Counted from the first letter of the stretch, positions 17,849 to 27,293 are shown. The stretch is 64,000 nt of DNA from Methanobacterium paludis (GCF_000214725.1 NC_015574.1:1810001-1874000); one strand, 5' to 3'. Notes: generated by a model from the letters alone, not told the origin. Numbers and translations are program-made.

Positions 17849-19376
17849 ATGATCTATAATATTTTTATAAGTTACGAAACTTTGAGTGGAAGGAACTATG
17901 CTGAACATCTGAAAAAAGCCCTAGAAAAATCAAAAAATCCTGAATTCAAGGTTTTTTTAGCATCTGAAGATATTATGGAAGGTGAATGGAAGAAAAAAAT
18001 AGACAGATCAATAGAAGAATCAAACTTTTTTTATTGTTATATTAACTACATTAACTAGTGGCTCTCCAGAGGTTAAAAGAGAGTGTAAACTAGCTATGGA
18101 ATTAGATAAAAAGATTATTCCATGTAAACTTTCAGGAATAGAAAGATCTGAAACTAATATTCTTGCCACACTTCAACAATTGGACTTTAAACATGAATCC
18201 GAATTAGTCAATAAAGTAATAATTACTTTAAAAGGTATAATTGAAAAAGAAAATCAGAATATTCAAATTGAAGAAGATTCTGAGGAAAACTTAAGGAGAG
18301 GAACTTTATTTTATAATTTCACAGATTTCAATAAAGCCCTGAACTTATTTAATAAATCATTGACACTTAATTATAATTCTGCTGCAGCATTATCCAATAA
18401 AAGTATTACTCTTTGTAAACTCAATCGTTTTGAAGAAGCACTTGAATCTATAAATGAGGCCATAAAAATAAATCCTAAAATGGTAGAATTATGGTCCAAT
18501 AAAGGTGTTATTCTTTACCATCTTAATTATTTTGATGATGCCCTCCACGCATACGAAAAAGCCATTGAATTAGATTCAAGTTATAGTTTTGCTTGGACTA
18601 ATAGAGGAGTTATATTCAAAAAGTTTTATAATATCCCCGAAGCTCTTGAAAATTACATTGAAGCCATAACATTAAATCCCAAAAATGCTGTTGCCCTGTC
18701 AAACATTGGAGTAATTTTAGATGAAATAGGCTTTTTTGAAGAAGCCTATGAAATACAAGTTAAATCTACAATATTAAATCCCTATTATCCCTTAGCATGG
18801 TACAATATAGGAGTTGTTCTTGGAAAAATTGGAGGTTCACCTGAAGATATACTTAAAGCATATGACAAAGCAACAGAACTAAATCCTAAGGACGCCGATT
18901 TCTGGTTCAATAAAGGACATGCACTTATAAAATTAAATGAGTACTTGAAAGCATTAGATTCTTTTGATAAAACAACACATATAAATCCTAATCTCATTAA
19001 AGCATGGAATGATAAAGGATCACTATTAATTAAACTAAGTAGACCCAAAGAAGCACTTTTAGCATTTAATACTGCTTTAAAATATGAAACAAAAATATTT
19101 TTATTAGTGAATAAATTAATAGCTTTGAAGATACTTGGAAGAAAAAAAGAAGCCCTTGAAATTATAAAAAAAATAGAAAAAATAACCCCAAAAAGCTCTC
19201 AAGACTTTTATAGTTTAGCATTTTTGTTTGCATTTGTAAATATCAAAGATAAAACAATAAAATATTTAGTTCAAGCCGTAAAACTTGATTCACAATTTAA
19301 AGAAAAAGCAAAAAAAGATGAAATATTTAAAAATTTATGGGATGATAAAGATTTCAAAAAAGTTGTAAATAACTAA
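17849..19376 (+). pseudogene. TIR-like/TPR protein (copy B), frameshifted in a T7 run
   Basis: Paralog of the preceding gene. The ATG at 17849 begins MIYNIFISYETLSGRNYAEH and reads to SIEESNFF, then runs into a stop at 18056-18058. Removing one T from the seven-T run at 18026-18032 joins this to IVILTTLTSGSPEVKREC and on through about eight TPR units to the stop at 19376. The restored protein would be 508 residues with the same end cap as copy A. As written, one product is a 69-residue TIR fragment, and a second could begin at ATG 18096. It may be a true null, a slip site or a sequencing error. Confidence 0.85.
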
Positions 19377-19532
19377 TTTTAATCAAAAAATTAATTTTTT
19401 GCAAATTAAAAATCACGTGACAATTTTTCCATAGAATTTGGATATAAATTTAATAACCTGATTATTAAGATAAATTGATCTAGATCATGAAAATTTGATA
19501 TTATTTTTAAAATAATTGGAGACATTAACTAA

Positions 19533-20108
19533 ATGAACTTACACGAATTTATTAATGAATATCTTAAAATGAGCCGTTACATTGCACTGGGCAGTATGGA
19601 CGGCATTCTTGCAGTTATGGGTGTAACCCTGGCTGCAAGCGGAGTGGTGAGCGCAAGCGGGCTTCACACACCGAACTATGTTATAGGATTAACTGGACTC
19701 AGCGGGGGCATAGCATTATCCATGTCCAACGCTTTCGGATCATTCATCGGTGAAAGGGCTGAAGAATCTCGTACCATGAGAGAACTTGAACATAAAATGG
19801 TTTTAGAAGAGGGAACCCTCGACGATACAGTTATTCACGTTGCAGCCAAACGAAGAGTTTACATGAGCATGTTGACCCATGGATTATCAAGCTTTATAGG
19901 CTCATTCGTACCTGTTTTACCATTTCTATTAATTACAGGAAGAGTAACCGCTATTTTGACCACCATCACACTTTGTTTCATAGCCCTAATTATATTAGGA
20001 GTTTATTTAGGTAAAGTGTCCCGAGGAAGCCTTTTAAAAACATGTGTTGAAATCGTAGCAATAGGCGTACTTATAGGTGTTGTAAGCTTCCTAATTGGTG
20101 GACATTAA
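19533..20108 (+). CDS. VIT1/CCC1-family membrane protein
   Basis: A 191-residue membrane protein resembling the VIT1/CCC1 iron/manganese transporters. RYIALGSMDGILAVMGVTLAASG near the N-terminus matches the first helix signature. There are hydrophobic segments near 20-40, 50-70, 110-135, 140-158 and 168-188, and an acidic, charged loop between helices 2 and 3 (GERAEESRTMRELEHKM) where these proteins bind metal. It probably moves divalent metal across the cytoplasmic membrane. It stands alone after the TIR-TPR island and is followed by T-rich sequence. Confidence 0.8.
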   Translation: MNLHEFINEYLKMSRYIALGSMDGILAVMGVTLAASGVVSASGLHTPNYVIGLTGLSGGIALSMSNAFGSFIGERAEESRTMRELEHKMVLEEGTLDDTVIHVAAKRRVYMSMLTHGLSSFIGSFVPVLPFLLITGRVTAILTTITLCFIALIILGVYLGKVSRGSLLKTCVEIVAIGVLIGVVSFLIGGH

Positions 20109-20137
20109 AAGATTAATTGGAAAGATTTGGATTGGAT

Positions 20138-20185
20138 AAATTTTCCTTTTCTAATTAATTGGATTTTTTTCTTTTTTTTATTTAT
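20138..20185 (+). terminator. T-rich terminator after the VIT1-like gene
   Basis: Long T runs (TTTTCCTTTT, then TTTTTTTCTTTTTTTT) follow the stop codon by 30-75 bases, as expected for archaeal transcription ends. Confidence 0.5.
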
Positions 20186-20292
20186 TCTAAAATCAGAGAG
20201 TTGCATCAAAGAATTAACAAGATTTATATTTTTAAATATTTTCAAAGATTTTACTATTTGAAAATTAACTAAAAAAATGAATTAAAAATGAA

Positions 20293-21156
20293 TTAAACTC
20301 CAAGATCAATACCATAAACCCTTTCTATATTCTCAACATGGATTTTATAGGCGTCTTTTTCTGTAATCAAACTAGTTCTTAATAACTCTTTTGTACGTTT
20401 TGGAACTGTTTTAGGTCCGAGAACCGCTCCAGGTCTTGTTAAATCATCCATGTAATCCGTTTCCATCAGGAAATTTAAGCCACATGTTCCTTTTGCCTTT
20501 TTAATAGCCTCTGTTACAACATCTCGGGTTGCTATAAGAGATGTTGTTAAACCATGATTTTCCTCTTCAAGAACGAAAGGCCCTGAAAAGTGTTTTATAA
20601 CCTTGTATCTTTTAAGACCTGCTTTATCTGCCATTTCTGCAAATTCTTGAAACTGTTCCGGCCCGGAAGTCTCTGTGTGAAGCTGCACAGCACAGTCTGC
20701 ATCGGCCGCAAGTTCCATTGCATACACCATGAGTCTGTTGTGAACCTCAAGTTCCTCTGCAGAAACTTCGTAGTGGGGCCTTCCAATTTCACCTATTCCA
20801 ATGGCTTTGCCCTCTAAAACAAACTTCTGTGCTGTTTCAAGCGCATCCCTCATCATGGACTCCACCTTCTCAAGACTTAAACCCGCTTCTAATCGTCTTG
20901 TAAGTTCTGCAGGATGTGCTCCAAGGACTGAAAATGCCTTAACATCAGTATTATTGTTTATTTCATCCACATATTTTATACCAAGTTCCATAGCTTCCTT
21001 AAAACTGCACAGCCCTTCAACGGTCCATGTGGGTTTGTTGGGAATTATCATGAACTTACCCCCGGATCTGCCGAACTTATTGGCCACCATAATTGGACCC
21101 TCACCATTTACAGGATCCACATGTATATGATTGTCTGTTACTGGAATTTCATCCAT
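20293..21156 (-). CDS. TatD-related metal-dependent hydrolase
   Basis: Amidohydrolase-fold protein. The metal-binding start TDNHIHVDP at residues 6-14 matches the HxH motif, and further ligands are likely in LGAHP, the glutamate in GIGEIGRPHY, QLHTE, and ETDYMDD near the end. This is the archaeal TatD-like group, with hydrolase or nuclease activity presumed. The ATG at 21156 is preferred over a longer frame to 21222 because of the purine-rich site GGGGCGGT upstream and because homology begins there. It is co-oriented with aroE upstream, separated by about 130 bases. Confidence 0.88.
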   Translation of the reverse strand: MDEIPVTDNHIHVDPVNGEGPIMVANKFGRSGGKFMIIPNKPTWTVEGLCSFKEAMELGIKYVDEINNNTDVKAFSVLGAHPAELTRRLEAGLSLEKVESMMRDALETAQKFVLEGKAIGIGEIGRPHYEVSAEELEVHNRLMVYAMELAADADCAVQLHTETSGPEQFQEFAEMADKAGLKRYKVIKHFSGPFVLEEENHGLTTSLIATRDVVTEAIKKAKGTCGLNFLMETDYMDDLTRPGAVLGPKTVPKRTKELLRTSLITEKDAYKIHVENIERVYGIDLGV

Positions 21157-21286
21157 TTTACCGCCCCTTTTTTTATCTAGTTGACCCTTATTTAATGAAA
21201 AATATTCAAGTGAAAATATCAAAGAATATCAACCACCACTTAACCACATCATAATACATGATCTTTAAAGTTAATCAAAGATAAGT

Positions 21287-22138
21287 TTAGGGTCTTAATT
21301 CATTCATCAAAGCCATTTCAAAAATATCCACAGGTGGTTCAATCCCTGTCCATATTCTGAAGGCCTCAACCCCCTGATAAATCAACATTTTAGTACCAGA
21401 AATCGTTTGTGCACCAGCTTTCCGGGCTTCTTTGAGCAAACCTGTTTCAAGGGGATTGTAAACAACGTCATTTACAACGAGTCCTCCATGCATCATATCT
21501 GCTGTAACCAATGGTTTTTGGTTTACATTAGGATACATTCCAATAGGAGTTGTGTTTATGAGAATATCTGCATTTTTAAGCTCGTTTTCAAGATCAAAAC
21601 CAAGAGTTACTGTTTTCACATTTACGTCCAATTTCCCAGCAAGGTCTTCTTTAAGTTCAATTGCTTTTTCAAAAGTCCTATTTGCAATTACAAGACTTTC
21701 AGCCCCTTCCAATAAGATCTGGAATGAAATTGCCCTTGCAGCACCTCCCGCACCTAAGATTACAACTTTTTTATTTTTAACAGTTGTAACCTCTTCAATA
21801 GCTTTTACTGCACCTAAACCATCTGTGTTATAACCTTTAACTTCATTTTCATCGAATTTTACTGTATTTACAGCACCTATAAGTTTAGCGGCAGTGTCTA
21901 AGGAGTCAAGATATTCTATAACAGCTGTTTTATGTGGAATAGTCACGTTCAATCCTTTTATCCCCATTGATCTGGCACCAACCATTGCAGATTGAAGATA
22001 ACCTTTCTTCACATGAAATGGCACATAAACACTGTCGATAGCCAGTTTACTAAATGTTGTATTGTGCATTGGTGGAGATAAGCTGTGTTCCACAGGGTCA
22101 CCCATTATCCCAAAAATACTTGTTTTACCGGTTATCAT
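21287..22138 (-). CDS. aroE: Shikimate dehydrogenase
   Basis: Reduces 3-dehydroshikimate to shikimate with NADPH. The substrate site GDPVEHSLSPPMHN lies at residues about 11-24, the catalytic lysine is in NVTIPHK, the NADP loop is GAGGAARA near 130, and INTTPIGMYP is the usual closing motif. The length of 283 is normal. GGTGAT lies six bases before the ATG. It catalyses the step after aroD, but that gene lies elsewhere in this window. Confidence 0.96.
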   Translation of the reverse strand: MITGKTSIFGIMGDPVEHSLSPPMHNTTFSKLAIDSVYVPFHVKKGYLQSAMVGARSMGIKGLNVTIPHKTAVIEYLDSLDTAAKLIGAVNTVKFDENEVKGYNTDGLGAVKAIEEVTTVKNKKVVILGAGGAARAISFQILLEGAESLVIANRTFEKAIELKEDLAGKLDVNVKTVTLGFDLENELKNADILINTTPIGMYPNVNQKPLVTADMMHGGLVVNDVVYNPLETGLLKEARKAGAQTISGTKMLIYQGVEAFRIWTGIEPPVDIFEMALMNELRP

Positions 22139-22495
22139 CGGGTTATCACCTTATTTTTGTATATTTTGTAATTATATTCTGTAATTAAAATTGTTCTATT
22201 TTCAATAAGTATATTCAATAGTTAAATTTCCCATAAAAACCCCAGACATCTTTGTCAGTTGAAATAGTTCCATTTCAAGGGATTGTAACTCCCAAATAAG
22301 AGTCATCTGATAAGCAGTTTCTTTCATTATTAGTTATATTATATAATGCAATATTTTATATTAATCTGTTTAGAGAATAAACAATGGATAATTGAAAGAG
22401 AAATGATTTCATAGGGGTACACTTCCACTAAATCCCTAGTTCGATCAATTCAAAAATGTTATTATCAACCCAATTAAAGGTTGATGGGTGGTAAA
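22139..22495. other. Intergenic region between divergent aroE and the RNA ligase partner gene
   Basis: About 350 bases that must hold promoters in both directions. TATATTATATAAT near 22338-22350 is a candidate TATA region. One CRISPR-repeat-like stretch lies at 22258-22289. No gene is seen. Confidence 0.5.
22258..22289. repeat. Solitary CRISPR-repeat-like sequence
   Basis: The 32-base element starts GTTGAAAT and ends GGGATTGTAAC. The ends resemble methanobacterial CRISPR repeats of the form GTTAAAAT...GGGATTGAAAT. Only one copy is visible and no cas genes are nearby, so it is not an array. Chance similarity is quite possible. Confidence 0.25.
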
Positions 22496-23158
22496 ATGCT
22501 TGCAAAACAAAGATTTGTTCTTGATACAACCGCTTTTACGGACAATCAACTTCGCGATGACTTTGGAGAAGGAGAACTGAATAAAACTGTGGACGTTCTA
22601 ATGGACTTGATCGCAAGTTCAAGGATAAAGCTTAATATAAGCTGTCACATGCCCCCAATCACTTATAAAGAATTCGTAGATTATATGGCCCGGTATGAAT
22701 GCCCAGAAAGTATTATGGTTAAAGCCGAAACATGGATCGTTAAAAAAAGCCCCAACCGTTATGATACCAAAATACCGTCCCAGATATTCTATGAATACGT
22801 GAGGGACATGAGAGAAAGAATGAATAAAGGCATGAGAATTTCTGAAAGTGCTGTATGGGAAGCTTCCGTGGAATCTATGGTCATGATGTCAAGGGGTAAG
22901 AAAAAGACCAACATAGAAGTTGAGGTAATAGGCAAATCCATTACAGACTTCAGAAAACGTTACAGAGGAGCCCTTCGGAAAGGTACGCTGGACAGCGCTC
23001 CAGATCTTGACGTTCTACTTCTGGCCAAGGAGCTTGGTGCAGGAGTTGTGGCAGCAGATGAGGGAATTAAAGTTTGGGCAGAGAGGTTGGGCCTCAGATT
23101 TTTAAGTGCAAAATCATTCCCTAAAATGCTCAAAGAATACTTAAAGTACTACGATTAG
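22496..23158 (+). CDS. RNA ligase partner protein (PIN-like, UPF0278)
   Basis: A 220-residue protein beginning MLAKQRFVLDTTAFTD, with CHMPPITYKEFVDYMARY, SGKxK-like basic stretches and the C-terminal DLDVLLLAKELGAGVVAADEGIKVWAERLGLRF. These are hallmarks of the archaeal family usually encoded next to an ATP-dependent RNA ligase. The acidic residues (DTTAFTD, DLDVLLLAKE, ADEG) fit a PIN-like nuclease fold. No RNA ligase gene is adjacent here. The ATG at 22496, after GGGTGG, is preferred over the TTG at 22481. Confidence 0.9.
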   Translation: MLAKQRFVLDTTAFTDNQLRDDFGEGELNKTVDVLMDLIASSRIKLNISCHMPPITYKEFVDYMARYECPESIMVKAETWIVKKSPNRYDTKIPSQIFYEYVRDMRERMNKGMRISESAVWEASVESMVMMSRGKKKTNIEVEVIGKSITDFRKRYRGALRKGTLDSAPDLDVLLLAKELGAGVVAADEGIKVWAERLGLRFLSAKSFPKMLKEYLKYYD

Positions 23159-23575
23159 AATAAAACTGTTCTTTTAAACTATTCAATTAGGTTAATTAAA
23201 ATATAAAAAATTAATTAATATTAAAAGTTAGTTGAAAATCTAGTTATAAAATAGAATAAATTGAAAAATATAGTTTATAAATCAGGATAGGTTAAAAATA
23301 TTAGTTGATAAAAAAATCTAAAAAAGGATCTGTTTGATATAAATTATATTTGATGTAAAAATTTATATAATCCGTTTTTTTAAAAAGTTAAATATTAAAA
23401 AAAATAAAAAATGCGATGTTACAAATAAGTTTTATCATGTTTTAGGGTGCATTTTCCAAATTTTGGAGATGATTCAATCAAAAAGACTGTGAAACTATTT
23501 AAAAATTAGATTTTTCTATGACTATTCAATAACAAACAAAACATTTTTATCATATTTACAAGGCAGGAGAATTAA
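23159..23575. other. AT-rich intergenic region upstream of hisS
   Basis: About 415 bases with no gene. TTTATATAATCCG near 23361-23373 is a TATA candidate, and further AT runs make a single choice uncertain. The site GGCAGGAG precedes the hisS ATG. Confidence 0.45.
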
Positions 23576-24919
23576 ATGGAAATACAAAGACCTCGAGGAA
23601 CCCGTGATTTCCTTTTTAATGAAATGAAAGAAAGGAAACACGTTGAAAATACCTTAAGAAAAATATTTGAAATTTATGGTTACAACGAGATAAAAACCCC
23701 AATATTTGAGGAACTATCTCTTTTCACCACTAAATCCGGTGAAGGAATAAAGGAACAAATTTATCACTTTCAGGATAAAGGAGGAAGGGATTTAGCACTC
23801 AGACCAGAACTTACAGCTCCTGTTGCAAGGCTTTACATAAAGGAGTTGCAAAAAAATCCCAAACCAATTAAAATGTACTACTTTGGGAGCTGTTTCAGAT
23901 ACGAAAGGCCGCAGGCAGGCAGGTTTAGACAGTTTTGGCAGATGGGATGCGAACTCATTGGAGGCAAATCCCCTGGCTCAGAAGCAGAAATCATAGCAAT
24001 GGCAGCCCACTGCCTTGAAGAACTGGGACTTGAAGATTACGAAATACACATAGGAAACCTTGGAATCCTGCGAGGCATACTCAACACCGAAGGGATAGTT
24101 GGAGATGAACAGGATCAGGTGATGGGTTTAATAGATAAAAGAGACGTTGAAGGGCTTAAAGATCTGCTTGAAAAGTTACAAATTGGTCAAAAACCAACTG
24201 AAATTCTCTTAAAACTTATAGATATGGTTGGACATCGAGATATACTCAAAGACGTTGAAGAAATAATAAAATGCAACGAAAACGCTTTTAATTCTTTAAA
24301 AGAATTAGAATCACTTCTTGAATCTCTTGAAGCCTTTGATTTCTCAGATTATATCGTGAATCTGGGTATTGCTAGGGGTTTAGATTACTACTCTGGAACT
24401 GTGTTTGAGATCTACGTTCATGGTCTCGGCGCACAAAAACAGATAAGTGGTGGAGGAACATATAATTTGATAGAGATATTTGGCGGCGAGGAAGTTGAAT
24501 CCACAGGTTTCGCATTCGGTTTTGACAGGGTTATGGACGCCCTCAGAAAACAGGACACGAAGATTCCAATTGCAGGAACTGTGGATGTATTCGTAGCTCC
24601 CATAAAAGAGGATATGAAATTAAAAGCATTTGAAATAGCCCAGAAATTGAGAAAAACTGGAGTTTCAACCGATGTTGATCTTACAGGAAGGAAGTTGAAG
24701 AAGATTCTTTCACATGCAGACCATATCGGCACGAAATACGTTCTTCTGGTAGGTGCAAGGGACCTTGAAGAAGGAAAAATCACCGTGAGAAATATGAAAT
24801 CCGGAGAGCAGGAACTGATTGATCTCGATAACATTGCACCACACCTGAAGAAAATTCTTAATTCCAGTGATCATAATTCCAATGGTTCATATTCACCAGA
24901 AGATGGTTCAAATGAATGA
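23576..24919 (+). CDS. hisS: Histidyl-tRNA synthetase
   Basis: Class II aminoacyl-tRNA synthetase charging tRNA-His. The N-terminus IQRPRGTRDF, motif 2 region RPELTAPVARL and YFGSCFRYERPQAGRFRQFWQ, histidine-specific GIARGLDYYSGTVFEIY, motif 3 GFAFGFDRVM, and an anticodon-binding domain near 335-425 are present. The last about 20 residues are a Ser/Asn-rich tail that overlaps the start of hisI by eight bases, so the two are co-transcribed. The length of 447 is slightly above the archaeal norm because of this tail. Confidence 0.97.
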   Translation: MEIQRPRGTRDFLFNEMKERKHVENTLRKIFEIYGYNEIKTPIFEELSLFTTKSGEGIKEQIYHFQDKGGRDLALRPELTAPVARLYIKELQKNPKPIKMYYFGSCFRYERPQAGRFRQFWQMGCELIGGKSPGSEAEIIAMAAHCLEELGLEDYEIHIGNLGILRGILNTEGIVGDEQDQVMGLIDKRDVEGLKDLLEKLQIGQKPTEILLKLIDMVGHRDILKDVEEIIKCNENAFNSLKELESLLESLEAFDFSDYIVNLGIARGLDYYSGTVFEIYVHGLGAQKQISGGGTYNLIEIFGGEEVESTGFAFGFDRVMDALRKQDTKIPIAGTVDVFVAPIKEDMKLKAFEIAQKLRKTGVSTDVDLTGRKLKKILSHADHIGTKYVLLVGARDLEEGKITVRNMKSGEQELIDLDNIAPHLKKILNSSDHNSNGSYSPEDGSNE

Positions 24920-25448
24920 AAACCTCCAGACTGAAAAGGTTCAAAAGAATGAAGATCCTACGAGGGAAGATCTTAAAAAAGTAGATCCTAGGATGCAAGA
25001 TCTTGAAAAGGTAGATCCTAAGGACGAAGATCTTTTAAATTTAAATTTCAGGCATAACGTAAATGGTGAAGACCTGGTCATAGCTGTTGCACAGGACTAT
25101 GAAACCTCTGAAGTTTTGATGGTTGCATTCATGAACAAAGAAGCTATCATAAAGACTCTTGAAACTGGAAAAGCCCACTACTGGAGTACTTCCAGAGGAA
25201 AACCATGGTTTAAAGGCGAAAGCTCAGGCCACATCCAGGAAGTTAAGGAAATATTCACTGACTGTGATAAAGATGCAGTTCTTCTCAAAGTTAAACAGAC
25301 AGGTGCTGCATGCCACGAAGGCTATTATTCATGTTTTTTTAGGGAAATATCCCATGATAACTCCAATGATGTAAATATTAAAGAATATAAATTAAAAATA
25401 GTTAAAGACAAGGTTTTTGAACCTGAAAAAGTTTATGGAGAGAAATAA
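24912..25448 (+). CDS. hisI: Phosphoribosyl-AMP cyclohydrolase with repetitive N-terminal extension
   Basis: Opens the adenine ring of phosphoribosyl-AMP in histidine biosynthesis. Core motifs are VLMVAFMNKEAI, THYWSTSRG-like AHYWSTSRGKPWFKGE, SSGHIQEV, the metal ligands DCDKDAVLL, and ACHEGYYSCFF. The first about 45 residues are extra to the family and consist of three imperfect ten-residue repeats of the DPxxxDLxKV type. The ATG at 24912 lies inside the hisS end. The next gene starts directly after the stop. Function is sure; the purpose of the extension is unknown. Confidence 0.95.
   Translation: MNENLQTEKVQKNEDPTREDLKKVDPRMQDLEKVDPKDEDLLNLNFRHNVNGEDLVIAVAQDYETSEVLMVAFMNKEAIIKTLETGKAHYWSTSRGKPWFKGESSGHIQEVKEIFTDCDKDAVLLKVKQTGAACHEGYYSCFFREISHDNSNDVNIKEYKLKIVKDKVFEPEKVYGEK
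24954..25043 (+). repeat. Three 30-base tandem repeats in hisI
   Basis: GATCCTA recurs at 24954, 24984 and 25014, each followed ten bases later by the shared GAAGATCTT or CAAGATCTT. The 30-base period keeps the frame and yields the DPxxxDLxKV repeats. Confidence 0.9.
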
Positions 25449-27293
25449 ATGAAAATAGTCCCGGATACAAGTGTGATTGTGGATGGTAGAATCACAGGAA
25501 TCGTTCAGGTTAAGGAATATAAAGGCTGTGAGGTGATAATACCAGAAGCAGTTATATCTGAATTGGAAAACCAGGCAAATAAGGGAAGAGAAACAGGTTT
25601 TAATGGGTTAGAAGAACTTAAAGAACTTCAAAAGCTTTGTAAGGAAGGTAAACTTTCTTTGACCTTTGTAGGCAGAAGACCAACCCTTGAAGAGATATCC
25701 CTTGCAAAAGGTGGGGAAATCGATGCCATGATAAGGAACACCGCAGGAAAGTACCATGCCACCCTCATAACAAGCGACAGAGTTCAAAAAGAAGTTGCAG
25801 AGGCCCAGGGACTGGACGCCATCTACTTGAAGCAGGAAATGGTGGTTTACACCGACCTTGAAATAGGAAAATTCTTCGACAAGAGCACAATGTCAATCCA
25901 CCTCAAAGAAAACGTTGTGCCAATGGCAAAGAAAGGAACTCCAGGAAATATAAAACTGGTTAAAATAGGTTCAAAACGGCTTAAACGCATCGAAATAGAA
26001 AAAATGGCCCGAGAAATAATAGAGAGGGCCAAAAGTGACTTTAGAAGTTTCATAGAAATAGAAATGGATGGTGCAACAGTTGTACAATTCAGGGAGTACC
26101 GTATATCCATTGCAAGACCACCTTTCTCAGATGGAATTGAAATAACTGTTGTAAGACCAGTTGCAAAGGTTTCAATTGAAGATTACAAACTTCCTGATAA
26201 ACTTATGGACAGGTTAAGAAACAGTGCCAAAGGAATATTAATTGCAGGTCCTCCAGGTGCGGGTAAAACAACATTTGCTCAGGCCGTAGCTGATTTTTAT
26301 AGCAAAGATATTGGTGCTATTGTAAAAACAATGGAATCACCTCGAGACCTTCAAGTTGGAGATGAAATAACCCAGTATGCCCCCCTTGAGGATGACATGG
26401 CAAAAACAGCAGACATTCTTTTACTGGTTCGTCCAGATTACACAATATACGATGAACTGCGTAAGACAAAGGATTTCAGGATATTCGCAGATATGAGGCT
26501 TGCAGGTGTGGGTATGATCGGTGTTGTGCATTCTACAAGACCAATAGATGCTATTCAAAGGGTTATAAGCCGAGTAGAGCTTGGAATGATACCTTCCATC
26601 ATTGACACTACTATATTCATAAATGAGGGCCGTGTTGCAGCAATATACGACATTGCATTAACTGTAAAGGTTCCAACAGGTATGGTCGAAGCCGATCTTT
26701 CAAGGCCTGTTATAGAAGTGAAGAACTTTGATACAGGAGAACTCGCACACGAGATATACACCTATGGAGAACAGACCATAGTCATGGACATTGGAAAAAC
26801 CACCTTTGAGAAAACACCAATCCAAAAAATTGCAGAACGTGAGATCATAAATGAAATTAAACGCAGGATCCCCGATGCCCATGTTGAGGTCACCATGAAA
26901 TCCGACAAACGTGCAACAGTCTGGATAGACGAAAAACATATTCCAAAACTCATAGGTAAAAAAGGAAAAACCATAGATGAAGTTGAGAAACACATAGGCA
27001 TAAGCATAGGTGTGGAACCCCTCAGTGTCAACGAAAAAAAGGATAAAACACAGGATAACACATTCCCAATCAAAGCAGAGCTTGCAGGAAACTACATTGT
27101 TCTAAACTTCCAAAAAGATGCTGTTGGCACACCATTCGATATTCTTGTGGATGACGAATATTTATTCACAGCCACAGTTGGCAAAAAAAGTAATATAAAG
27201 ATAAAAAAGGACATAGAACTTGCAAATATAATAATAAATGCTCTAAAAAAGAACATATCTATAAATGCAAGGGTTAGACAAGAGTTACTATGA
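25449..27293 (+). CDS. PIN domain / P-loop ATPase / KH domain protein
   Basis: A three-part archaeal protein of 614 residues. Residues 1-140 are a PIN nuclease-like domain (VPDTSVIVDGRI, PEAVISELE, GGEIDAMI, LITSD). Residues about 250-460 form a PilT/VirB11-like ATPase with GPPGAGKT at 267-274, VRPDYTIYDELR and GVGMIGVVHSTRP. Residues about 495-530 are a KH domain with IPKLIGKKGKTIDEVEKHIG, followed by a basic tail. Together they suggest an RNA-remodelling or RNA-processing ATPase. It starts one base after the hisI stop, so it is in the hisS-hisI operon. Confidence 0.92.
   Translation: MKIVPDTSVIVDGRITGIVQVKEYKGCEVIIPEAVISELENQANKGRETGFNGLEELKELQKLCKEGKLSLTFVGRRPTLEEISLAKGGEIDAMIRNTAGKYHATLITSDRVQKEVAEAQGLDAIYLKQEMVVYTDLEIGKFFDKSTMSIHLKENVVPMAKKGTPGNIKLVKIGSKRLKRIEIEKMAREIIERAKSDFRSFIEIEMDGATVVQFREYRISIARPPFSDGIEITVVRPVAKVSIEDYKLPDKLMDRLRNSAKGILIAGPPGAGKTTFAQAVADFYSKDIGAIVKTMESPRDLQVGDEITQYAPLEDDMAKTADILLLVRPDYTIYDELRKTKDFRIFADMRLAGVGMIGVVHSTRPIDAIQRVISRVELGMIPSIIDTTIFINEGRVAAIYDIALTVKVPTGMVEADLSRPVIEVKNFDTGELAHEIYTYGEQTIVMDIGKTTFEKTPIQKIAEREIINEIKRRIPDAHVEVTMKSDKRATVWIDEKHIPKLIGKKGKTIDEVEKHIGISIGVEPLSVNEKKDKTQDNTFPIKAELAGNYIVLNFQKDAVGTPFDILVDDEYLFTATVGKKSNIKIKKDIELANIIINALKKNISINARVRQELL

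Noticed and set aside
15984..19376. Prophage or transposon carrying the TIR-TPR genes
   Set aside because: No integrase, transposase, terminal repeats or target-site duplication is visible around the island.
22425..22455. GTTCGATC, resembling a tRNA T-loop
   Set aside because: The flanking bases do not form a T-stem or acceptor stem, and no cloverleaf can be drawn.
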